A stretch of 64,000 bases of DNA from Lolium rigidum (Eukaryota; Streptophyta; Magnoliopsida; Poales; Poaceae): positions 37,349,047 to 37,413,046 of the forward strand of contig NC_061510.1 in NCBI RefSeq assembly GCF_022539505.1, read 5' to 3'. The notes below the pieces were generated by a model, which saw nothing but the letters and a program-made list of their open reading frames with translations, ran no database searches and was not told the DNA's origin. Shown one piece after another: positions 1 to 11,100 of the stretch. Made by a program: the position numbers and the translations under genes. Each line of letters starts with the position of its first letter. Position 1 is the stretch's first letter.

Positions 1-1
1 G

Positions 2-1033
2 GACAAGGTTCAGGGGGGCTGCTGTCTTGTTTCTTGGGAGAAAATCTGTTGGCCATACGCATTCGGAGGGCTGGGGATCAAAAACCTACAGTTGCAGGGA
101 GTTGCCCTCAGGGCGCGTTGGGAGTGGCTCAATCGGACTGATGACAATAGACCTTGGAGAGGACTCCCAATGCTGAAGGATGCCAAAGCGCACCAGATTT
201 TCCAGAGCTTTGCACGCATCACAGTCGGAGATGGGGAATCCGTGCTCTTCTGGACGGATTGGTGGATCAATGGTCTTACCGCCCAAGAGATTGTGCCGGA
301 GGTGTGGAAGCTGGTGCCGCCGAGGAAGCGGAATACTCGAACGGTTGCCGAGGCACTCTTGGGCAATGCCTGGACAGAGGATCTCCGGGGGGGGGGAACG
401 GTCCCCGGCCTGTATCTTACAGTGTGTGCTGTTACATGGCGAGATCATTGAGGTTCCGAGAGACGCCGCGAGGCCGAATCTCTTTGCCTGGAAGGGTTCT
501 AGCTCGGGAGCCAAGGATACATACAACTATCTATGCCAGGGCAGGGAGCGTTTTGCGGCTGCGGAGTGGATTTGGTCGCCTTGGGCCCCGACAAAGTGGA
601 AGTGTGGTTTCGGTGTTTACGACGGCTAGAGATACAGGTGCAGGAGCCGCAGCGGGGATCCACCTTGGAGGGGTGGTGGGGGACTACCAGGGCACGTTTT
701 AGGAGCAAGGAGAGGAAAAGTTTCGACTCCTTCGTCATCCTCACATGTTGGAAGCTTTGGAAACATAGAAACGCTCATGTGTTTAACAATGTTAGGCTAC
801 AGCATACGGCTGCCCTCTTAGCACAACATATTAGTGAGGAGTTTGTAGTGTGGAGGAGTGCGAGTGTAGGAGAAGGAGAGAGAGTGACAGGGGCGAGAGA
901 GTAGCCCTAGGTGTTTTGGGTGGGTGGAGTGGTGTAGGTTTCTGCCTTTGTGTGCAAGGGCATAAACTTCTTGTAAATTGTTTGCTCTCTTCTATAAATT
1001 TAAGGTACGCGGTCGCGTACTCTCAAAAAAAAA
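2..1033 (+). mobile_element. LINE (L1-clade) 3' end: RT C-terminal region, zf-RVT domain, 3' UTR and poly(A)
   Basis: The first 900 bases encode, with frame changes, the C-terminal part of a plant non-LTR reverse transcriptase. A GGLGIKNL-type motif and a basic WEWL stretch are followed by FWTDWWI and then by a zinc-binding reverse-transcriptase (zf-RVT) block with a WSPWAP-type motif near 580. A final helix block with CWKLWKHRN lies near 745-780. The frame shifts near 395-450 and again near 530-630, so the ORF is broken. A 3' UTR follows, ending in nine A residues (1025-1033), as expected for target-primed reverse transcription. The 5' portion (endonuclease and main RT) lies left of the window, so the TSD cannot be tested. 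The element lies downstream of the minus-strand UTP12 gene. Confidence 0.8.
1005..1033 (+). other. LINE 3'-terminal hairpin and poly(A)
   Basis: A perfect 7-bp stem (GTACGCG at 1005-1011 and CGCGTAC at 1014-1020) with a 2-base gap lies four bases before the A tract. Some plant L1-clade LINEs use a conserved 3' stem-loop for template recognition. That this one does so is inference. Confidence 0.5.
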
Positions 1034-2119
1034 CGTAACACATCAAAGGCAAGCGCATATGGTTCAGTGAATAGATAGGTGTTGAACTGTGGGCTGATGG
1101 TGGAGCTGCCTGGTACGTGCCCTCGCACCTGAAGTGGAACACAAAACAGGATCGAGGAGATGATGTTTATGTCATGCAGAAACAAAGACACAAACAATCT
1201 GACTTCGGCTAGATCAGAACTAGTGTGTAAGTTTAGACAAGTAGGAGTCATCAACCCTGACCAAGTAAGTTTTCTGGGAAGCATTGCCATTACATAAAAG
1301 AAAAGAGCACATCACTGTGAGAAAGAAATAAAGGCCGGAAACATAATCTAGATAGTCTTATTGGATACAATATATCATTAGATCGAGCGAGAAAACAAAA
1401 TTTTTTTTTTGGGTTTTACTGTGTAGTATGAAAGCTGATCTAGGCCACCACAAGTTGCTAGTGGGACATATGGCGGTGGAGGCGCCTCCACCGGTGGTCG
1501 GAGCAGGAGGCTTCCCTGCAGCGAGCCGTAACTAGATTGGTGACCTCAAAATAAGGAAGAAACTGATGGCAAAACAGCCTCAAGCACAGCACGGTGAAGA
1601 AGATAAGGCGCTCGGGCAGCAGCAGTACCGCAGATTCTCCTCGATGCCTCCCGTGTGGATCAAGCCTTCCAACCAATGATATATGCTTTTTCAGCTGAAC
1701 GACTTGACCACGAAAGCTTCGTGTTTACTACATCTCCAACACATCTCCTCGTCAGCTCATGTCTCTCTCTACCTTTCTTCACCATGCGAATTCATTTTCT
1801 GTTTAAACTTACAGTGATTCAGGATTGCACAAATATACGACAATGCTAAAGAGCTTTCTATCGTAAATATAGAACTAGCCATTGTCAAAATGTATTTGCC
1901 CAAGGTTACACATTATAAGCAGCCAGGACTTCACTAATTCATGGACACCAGCTTCTGGAGCAAACACGCATTCTGATTTTACACTCATCATATGTCAAAA
2001 TTCCGCTGTGCTCATCATCTTCACAGCAGGAAATGAACACGTCAAATAATAGTGTGTGTGTACTACAATAGCTGAGCTAAAAGTAAAAAAGAAAATCTTC
2101 CTCTGCACTAGTTCAAGGA
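1034..2119. other. No recognisable gene; 3' flank of UTP12
   Basis: This stretch separates the LINE poly(A) from the UTP12 stop codon. It should contain the UTP12 3' UTR and polyadenylation site. Small ORFs at 1000-1290 and 1458-1676 (minus) have no recognisable motif, and I do not call them genes. Confidence 0.4.
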
Positions 2120-5100
2120 TCAGCTCTGTGCAGGTGACGTCTTCGCTTTCTTCCTTCTCCTTTTATCTCCGTCGGCCGACCTATCTGACCGCTTTGACTG
2201 CTTCTGCCTGATCTCCATCAGCTTCGCCTTGGCGTCTCGGAACGGTGCATCTGATCTCATGGCCAACAACTCCTGAAAAGATGTAAACCCACCATATTAA
2301 AGGCCACGAAAATGTCCAACAAACCTCAGATTTACAGCCCAGATTCACTGAAATGTCATAAAAAAAAGGGGCATCTTACTTTTATATGATCCATCGCGGC
2401 GAGATTGAAACCAATAGTATCCTTGCAGTCCTGGAGGATGAAAATCGAACAAGGAAATGATCAGACTACTGCAAGCTGTCTGTTGATCAAGGAGATGATT
2501 GCAAGCTATTTACCTTTACTCTACCGTAAAGAATTTCCTTCAGTTCTGTCAGTATGGATCTTGCCCCTGGTGTAGTAGTTAATTGGTTATGATGTGTTTG
2601 AAGCAGCACATGGCAAACCCTACAAACAAGCTCAACCTGCAAGGTTACGGAAGAGATCAGGATTTGGGCATATCAAGTTATTCAGGAAAATCTGCAGCAG
2701 GTTACACAACATTCAGGCAGCAATAGAATGCCATGTTTAACTAGCCTAAAACTTTAGCAAGTGCACACCACACAAAATCAAACTACGTCAAGTCCTGTAT
2801 ACCTGTAAGTGGAAACGGCGGTCCACGGCGCCGCCAGCCCAAACCCGTTCAATTTGCTAAATAGACACCCAGTAATAAAAAAAAAAAAGAATCGTGGCGG
2901 CCATCACAGTTCCCCCGCTACCGCCACGTCGCCGCCCATCGTTAGTTCCTGACCTCCTCCATGGCGATGGAGGCGGGCGCTGCCCTATCCCTCCGCTTCC
3001 CCCTCCTCCCCTCAACTCCTCTTCTCCCAAGGAACAACTCCGCTACCGCCGCCCCATCCCTCCGCTCCCCCCTCTTCTCTGGCCACTTCCATCCCGTCCC
3101 TTGAGCAGCCGGCAGCCGGCTAGATCTGTGGGGAATTGCATGATCTTGTCCATGTCCGTGAGGAGGAGAAGCGAGGCAGTCCGGTTCGGCAGAAGGAGCC
3201 GGGCGGCAGCCAGATTTGGCCGAAGAGCCGGAAGAAGGTAAGATCATCTTGACCTCGATCTCCTTGTCCTCGGAGCCTGCAATCTGGATCATCTTGACCC
3301 CTGAGTAATTTCTTGATTTGCTAGTTGTTCTAGAACGATGATGCAGTTAGGACACATGCGCATATGTTCTCTAGATGGTGCTATTGTATTGTGCTCTAGC
3401 AAAATCTCAGACAAATTAGGAGGACACATGTGTCATGCGATCACAATTTGCTTAGCTTTTGTGAAGTTCTTCTAGCTGAACTCTGGTGGGGAGTGGTGAA
3501 CTGGTGATATCTTCATCTGGCTATTCATGAATGGCAGGCTGCTGCAAATGCTAGCTGTCAATAGCTTTGTACGATTATAGGGAAGGACGTAAAACAGGGG
3601 AAGACGCTATTTACTTACCAATCTGATCATGGCAAATAAAGCAATACCCATTGCTACTACCTGGATGCATTATTCTGTTAATCCCCATGTGTCTGTAATG
3701 TGTTTCGTAAATAAAAATATGAATGTGTAAGAGAAACAAACCCAATTCGTCAAAGAGAATAGTGTTCAACTGATCTGCACCGTTATGACTCATAAGGTAC
3801 ATTGGTATCTGCTGCTTTTTAGCTTTTGAATATTCTTAATTTCTTGCTACCTTTTGGTTAAGAAGATTAATTGTTGCATCAACATCAGTAAAGACATATA
3901 ATGTGTAATTTTGAGACAAAGATAGTACTGCAGAGATAGCCGGTTTATATTTCTTGAAATCTACTACAGTAAGGCAGTAACTGATATAGATACTGATAAT
4001 ACCCTCTCTACTTTTGCTTGGTCTTTATTTGATTCGATAATGATTAACCATGAGTGAAAAAGAAGATACTACCCCTCTTATTCTGTCGTTTTGTATGATG
4101 AATAAGTCATTGTATTCTGGTCTTTGTGGAGCTGCAGCACACATGGTCCTTTGTGAAGGACTGTCTGTTAGGATAGGACTGCAGCACACATGGTCCTTTG
4201 TGAAGGACTGTCTGTTAGGCTGTTAGGATAGGATAGCATCCCCTGATCTTTGACTGCTTTTAGGGGCATCAAGGACGGGTAGTTAGGGGCATCAAGGACG
4301 GGTAGTTAGCATCTTTTAGACTAGCATATTCTGGCTGGCTAGCAGCTATAAATCTGTAACTAGGGATGTAAATGGTACGGATAAGTTCCGCTCCGAATCC
4401 GCATCCATATCCGTTTTTGAGGATATGGTATGCATTTTTAGAAATCCGCCGGATATGGATACGGATGCGGATAGTGATCAAGAGGATATCCGGCGGATAT
4501 GGTAGAGGATATGGTATTGATACTATCCGACGGATACGGATTATCCACCATTTTTTGCGGATCATCCGAGGTCTACAAAGAGGATAATCCGAGAAAATTA
4601 GTCCAACCCTAAATATTTAGACAATATAGTTAGTTTATCGGCCAAAATATGTATGCTATTAGTACACACATTGCTTTGTTGTACGAAATAGAGTGTACAT
4701 TTTGCTATATTCTATAATTACAAGCATATTTTACATAGAAAGCATACTTCTATTTTTTATGTGTATATTTTCTTAATAATCTGTTTCCGATCCGAGTTCG
4801 GTCCGAATCCGCTCCATATCCGTAATCCGATATAATCCGCATCCGAATCCGCATCCGACCATTATCCGCTCCGATCCGAATCCGTTACAAAAATATGGTA
4901 AAGGATATGGTAAGAGCAATATCCGATCCGATCCGATCCGTTTACATCCCTATCTGTAACCCCGTGCCCTCAGTCTGGCATGGCATTGTGTGAGATGTGT
5001 GTGAAATAAACCAACGAAAATTGCCCCAACTCTCCTAGTGTCATCCTCTTCTTCATGAAAGTGAGGCTAGAGATACTATCAAGTGGTATCAGAGCAAGGT

Positions 5101-8100
5101 TGTCTTGCAGCTCGAGCATCTCCTGCTCCTCCCTTCACGGGGAAGGGAGCAGCCCCAACCAGATAGCAGCCTCAACCGCCCCTGGTTACTTCCCTCCGTC
5201 CGGGTTGTCGAGCAGCAGCTCGTCGGAAGCAGCGCTCAGCCCCGACAGCGAGCCATGTCCGACGGCCACTCTCAGCACACGGCTACCTCCGGCACGCGGC
5301 GTCGGCGGGGAGGCCGATCGCGCCGCGGCAGAGGAGCGTGAACGAGTGGCCGCGGCAGCCGCTGCGGCGAAAGCAAGGGCATCGAGGCTGGCAGCGGCGG
5401 AGCTGGCAGCAGCCAGAGCGGAGGTAGAAGCAGCAGAAGCAGCGGAGGCAGCACGTGCAGCGGCGGCGGAGGTCGAGGTGCTGCGCGGCAGCGCCAACGG
5501 CTCCGTTTCTGCTGATGGCAGCGTCGACGCAGCGGCGCCACAGGCGGCGCAGCGGGCAGCGCAGTGGGCAGCCGAGCACGCCCGCGCACCTCGGGATGGC
5601 GCTCCCAGAGGAGGCGCGCACGGCGGTGGCGGCTGGGATGACCAAGACCGCGGCCTCTACGGGGTCCGAACGGTGGTCAGGGATGTTGGTCCCGGTGTTG
5701 GGTGGCCTACCCTCACCAAAACCAACTACGTCGAGTGGGCCGCGATCATGAAGATCGGGCTCCGGGTGCGGCACATGTGGGAGGCAGTCCACGACGGCGA
5801 CGTCGACCATCATGAGGATCGACGGGCGGCCGGACGCCCTCGTCGCCGCGAGTCCCGGCCGAGATGCAGTTCTCGCTCTCCCACAAGCAGACTGCCAAGG
5901 AGGCTTGGGACGCCATCGCCGCGGCACGCATCGGCGGCGACCGTGCTCGCAAGTCCACACCTGCAGGCACTTCGCAAGGAGCGGGAGAACCTGGCCTTCA
6001 AGCCAGGTGAGGACGTTGATGACTTTGCTCTCCGTCTTAACACTCTACTGCAGAAGATGGTGCAGTTCGGCGATGACGCCTACGACGAGGAGAGAGCTGT
6101 CGAGAAGCTCTTTCGCTGCGTCCCCGAGAAGTACAAGCAGATGGCTCGCTCGATCGAGTCCCCGCTGGACCTCTCCACCATGACGATCGAGGAGGCGATA
6201 GGTCGCCTCAAGGTCGTCGACACCGACGAGCCACGGTCTTCGTCGGGGCCCATCACCACCGGCGGGAAGCTGCTCCTCACTCGGGAGCGGTGGGATGCGG
6301 CCACGGTGACGAGGAAGAAGGGGGAGCCTTCTTCCTCGACGAGCGGCCGCAAGCGCGGCAAGCCACGCAAGGCGCGGAAGGATGGCCATGCCAAGGCGCA
6401 AGGTGATGCCGGCGGAGGCGCTGCCGGCAAGCCCAAGCCGGCAAAGGACGACGCCCGCCACAGCTGCGGCAAGCTTGGTCACTCGGGCCAGCGAGTGCGC
6501 GACGGCCACGACGTGGCCAAGCCCACGTCGCACGGGCGGGGAGGAGGATCCAGCTCTGTTCATTGCGCACGCCAACATCGAGCTGTCTCCAGTGGCACCG
6601 ACCGCAGCGGCTCTCCACCATACCACTCTCCTCCACCTTGACAAGCCGAAAGTACACACCCTTCTCGGCGATTGCTCCGACAATGACAAGTCTGGCAGGT
6701 GGTGCCTCGACATTGGCGCCACCCACCACATGACCGGTCGAAGGGAGTTCTTCGCCGAGCTCGACTACGACGTGCGAGGCTCCGTCAAGTTTGGGGATGC
6801 CTCCACCGTGGAGATCAAGGGTGTCGGCTCCGTCATCTTCGCCGCCAAGGCCGGAGAGCACCGGCTGCTCACCGGTGTCTACTACATCCCCGCACCGAGG
6901 AACTCCATCATCAGCACGGGACGGTCGGATGAGAACGGCTCCCGCGTGCCGATCGAGAGCGGAGTTCCGCGCATATGGGATCGCCACCGTCACCTGCTTG
7001 CCAAGGTAATCGGAGGCACAAATCGCCTCTATGTTCTTGATGTGCAGGTGGCACAACCCCTCGTCTCGGCTGCTCGTCGGGAGGACGAGGCGTGGCGGTG
7101 GCACGAGCGCTTCGGGCACCTTCACTCCGAGGCCACGAGGCGGCTCGGTACCATGGAGATGGTGCGAGGCATGCCGTGCCTTGACCATGTGGAGCGGTTC
7201 TGCGACGTCCGCGTTGTGACGAAGCGAGAGGCGACTCCCTTTCCCCGACGGGCGAGCTTCGGAGCCAAGGAGAAGCTCGAGCTCGTGCACGGGGACTTGT
7301 GTGGCCCGGTGACACCGGCCACACCGGGAGGACGACGCTACTTCCCGCTGCTCGTCGATGACCTCTCCCGCTACATGTGGGTGGTGCTCCTCGGCAGCAA
7401 GGGAGAGGCAGCGGACGCCATCGAGCGCTCGCGAGGTTGCTGCGGAGGCGGAGTGCGGCCGCAAGCTGCGCGTGCTTGCGTACCGGACAACGGCGGCGAA
7501 TCCACATCGGCGGGTCCGCGTCGTGCTGCGGCCGAGGAAGGTATCCGGCGCCACTACTCCGCGCCTTACAGCCCGCGGCGAACGGCGTCGTCGAGCGGCG
7601 CAACCGGACGGTTGTGGGGATGGCTCGGGCCTCCTCCAAGCGAGAGAGATGCCGGCTGTCTTCGGGGAGAGGCGGTGCCGACGGCCGTCTACATCCTCAA
7701 CCGCTCGCCTACTAAGGCGCTTGACGGCGGGACGCCGTACGAGGCTCGGCATGGGCGGAAGCCGGCGGTCTCGCACCTGCGGGTCTTTGGCTGCCTCGCA
7801 TTCGCCAAGGAGCTCAGCCACATCGGCAAGCTCGACGACAGGAGCACTCCGGGAGTGTTCATTGGCTACTCGGAGGGCTCGAAGGCCTACCGCATCCTCG
7901 ACCCCAAGACACAGCGTGTGCGCGCGCGACGTCGTGTTCAACGAAGGGCGAGGGTGGGCATGGGGCAAGGCGGTGGAGGACAGCTCGACTCCGACGTATG
8001 ACGACTTCATTGTCGAGTACGTCCACTTCGAGGCAGTCGGGGGAGTAGGCAGCTCTTCTTCAACAAGCTCGCCTACCTCGGTCCCCAAGTCTCCATCGAC

Positions 8101-11100
8101 CCCAGTGGTTGCTACACCACCACAGCCGGCGTCACCACGTACTCCGGCACCGGCGGTCACCCCTCCGGGCACGTCTACACCGGCTCATGTTGAGCACAGC
8201 CCGGTGGAGTTCGCTTCCCCGCTCTCTCACGATGGGGAGCGCATCGACGCGTATCATGGCGGCGAGCCGGCTGCGGTACCGTACGATGGAGAACCTTCTC
8301 GGCGACCAGCCGGTGCGGGAGCGAGTGCCACGCGACTCGGAGGCGCGGCTGCAGCTTGCGTGTGACGACGGCGAGCCTCGGTCCTTTGCGGAGGCCGAGA
8401 GAGACGCGGCATGGCGCGCCGCCATGCGATTGGAGATGGATGCGGTCGAGAAGAACCGCACACGGCAGCTTGCCGACCTCCCTCGTGGTCACCGCGCGAT
8501 CACCCTCAAATGGGTGTTCAAGCCGAAGAGGGATGAAGCCGGCGCCATCGTCGGGCACAAGGCTCGCTTGGTGGCACGAGGTTTCTTGCGGCGGGGAGGG
8601 GGTCGACTTCGACGATGCCTTCGCTCCCGTGGCACGGATGGAGTCCGTGCGACTCCTCCTTGCGCTCGCCGCCGGGGAGGGCGGCGCGTCCATCACATGG
8701 ATGTCAAGTCTGCCTTCCTCAATGGCGACTTGAAGGAGGAGGTCTACGTGCGGCGGCCGCCGGGATTTGCGATTCCCGGCCGGGAGGGCAAGGTACTCCG
8801 CTGCGCAAGGCTCTCTATGGCACGGGGCGAGCACCACGGGCGTGGAATGCCAAGGCTGGATTCCACGGCGAAGGCAATGGGCTTCGAGCAAAGCCCGCAC
8901 GAGGCAGCCGTCTGCCGACGGGGAGTGGACGAAACACCACGTTGGTGGGCGTCTATGTCGACGACTTGGTGATCACCGGCATCAAGGATGCGGAGGTGGC
9001 GGCGTTCAAGGAAGAGATGAAGGCCACCTTCCGGATGAGTGATGCGGGGCTCCTCTCCTTCTATCCGGGGATCGAGGTGCACCGGGACCACTCCGGGATC
9101 ACGCTTCGGCGGACCGCCTACGCCAAGCGCATCGTTGAGCTAGGCCGGGCTCACTCGGATGCAACCCAGCCCTCACTCCAATGGAGGAGAGGCTGAAATT
9201 GAGCCGCGACAGCACGACGGAGGAAGTGGACGCCACACAATACCGGCGTCTTGTGGGGAGCCTTCGCTACCTCGCCCACACACGGCCGGACTTGGCCTTC
9301 TCCGTCGGCTACGTTGGTCGCTTCATGGAGCGACCAACGACGGAGCACCTGCGAGGCCGTGAAGAGGATCATCCGCTACATTGCGGGGACTCTCGACCAT
9401 GGCCTCCACTACCCTAGGTGTCCTGGGGCGGCGCACTTCGTCGGGTACGGCGACGGCGACCACGCCGGCGACATCGACACCGGCAAGAGCACGAGCGGGA
9501 TCCTCGTCTTCCTCGGCAAGTGCCTCGTGAGTCGGCGGTCGATCAAGCGGCGAGTGGTGGCCATGTCCAGGCTGTGAGGCTGAGTACATAGCAGCCTCCA
9601 CCGCTTGCACTCGGGCGCTTTGGCTCGCTCGGCGCTTGGTGATCTCCTTGGTCGAGACACTAGACCGGTGCAGCTCTTGGTGGACAGACAAGTCCGCTCG
9701 GCCTCGGCAAAGAACCCCGTTTTTCATGAACGGAGCAAGCACATTCGGTTGAGGTACCACTTCATCCGAGACTGCTTGGAGGAAGGGAGCATCCATGCAA
9801 GCTACGTCAACACCACGGATCAGCTCGCAGATCTGCTCACCAAGCCTCTTGGGAGGGTCAAGTTCCTCGAGCTTTGCTCCCGGATCGGGATGGCTCAGCG
9901 CTCCCGCAAGACGGCGTACAAGACTTAGGGGGAGAATGATGAATAAGTCATTGTATTCTGGTCTTTGTGGAGCTGCAGCACACATGGTCCTTTGTGAAGG
10001 ACTGTCTGTTAGGATAGGACTGCAGCACACATGGTCCTTTGTGAAGGACTGTCTGTTAGGCTGTTAGGATAGGATAGCATCCCCTGATCTTTGACTGCTT
10101 TTAGGGGCATCAAGGACGGGTAGTTAGGGGCATCAAGGACGGGTAGTTAGCATCTTTTAGACTAGCATATTCTGGCTGGCTAGCAGCTATAAATCTGTAA
10201 CCCCGTGCCCTCAGTCTGGCATGGCATTGTGTGAGATGTGTGTGAAATAAACCAACGAAAATTGCCCCAACTCTCCTAGTGTCATCCTCTTCTTCATGAA
10301 AGTGAGGCTAGAGATACTATCATTGTATTGGTTTTTGGCAGGACCAGAGCGGATCAAATGGAACACACCCCTCTCCCTCTCTTTGCCTTCCCTTTTATAA
10401 AAATGCTCTCTCTCAAACCGTAGGGGGCAAATGGTCAGTATCTCATGCAATTGAAAGCTCAAGGCCAAGAAAGGTTGCAAGGACTATCAATTCTAAAGTT
10501 CCCGGTCTCGACCCAATTTATGGAAGTTCTATTATACTGACCAAGAGTAGGCTACTACAAAAGCACAGGTCCATTTTTTAGGTTTCAGTGTCAACAATCT
10601 TAGGAAGTTCCCCAAAACTATGGTTCTGTGAAGTATGTTTGTGAATCACCAACCTCAGACTAGATAACTGTGGGGGTGTTTGTTTGGGCTTTTTTTTGGC
10701 TTTTTGGCTTATAAGCCAAAAAGCACCTAAATAGGTGCTTTTTTGGCTTTTGGATTTTGGAAGCCAAAAACAAAGATCTTTTGGCTTCCAAAATCCAAAA
10801 GCCAAAAAAGCACCTATTTAGGTACTTTTTGGCTTATAAGCCAAAGCCAAAAAAATAGCCCAAACAAACACCTACGTACTGTGTTGTATAGTTTCTGCCA
10901 TCTCAGACTAGATAAAGGAATGTATATTGATTTCTAATTTGGTACTACTACTGTAAACGTCAAATACACTCTTTAGGGCAAATGCTCTGTAGTTGCAAAT
11001 GATAATTCACATATAATGCAAGTCTAGGACCACCACGTCCACTGTTGTCAATCGACACCATTAAGATTGAGATCAAGAAAGCACATGTTAAGAGTTATAC

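Larger units (their letters stand above)
4096..10322 (+). mobile_element. Ty1/copia LTR retrotransposon inserted in UTP12 intron 9
   Basis: Complete LTR-to-LTR structure: 5' LTR 4096-5081 (including a later MITE), initiator-Met tRNA primer site 5084-5095, gag and pol remnants, purine tract 9926-9936, 3' LTR 9937-10322. LTRs begin TG and end CA, and the target site TTGTA is duplicated at 4091-4095 and 10323-10327. Without the MITE and its TSD the 5' LTR is 386 bp, the same as the 3' LTR, and I found no mismatch between them by eye. Domain order is gag, protease, integrase, RT, RNase H, which defines copia. All coding parts carry frameshifts, so it is not autonomous. It lies opposite in strand to UTP12. 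Confidence 0.95.

Noticed and set aside
2514..2636. 2120-2636 as an independent small gene
   Set aside because: The three pieces splice in phase and continue the UTP12 C-terminal domain from exon 9 at 12043.
4096..4340. Short spaced direct repeats resembling a CRISPR array
   Set aside because: There are only two copies each of two LTR-internal duplications, in a plant retrotransposon; no array and no cas genes.
5084..5095. Match to initiator Met tRNA
   Set aside because: It is the complement of only the tRNA 3' end, a retroelement primer site, not a tRNA gene. The same applies at 45684-45695.
5283..5960. 225-codon minus-strand frame opposite copia gag
   Set aside because: GC-rich shadow of gag with arginine- and proline-rich filler.
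6277..8172. 631-codon minus-strand open frame opposite copia pol
   Set aside because: It is the shadow of GC-rich copia coding sequence; no domain, and the sense strand shows protease and integrase motifs.
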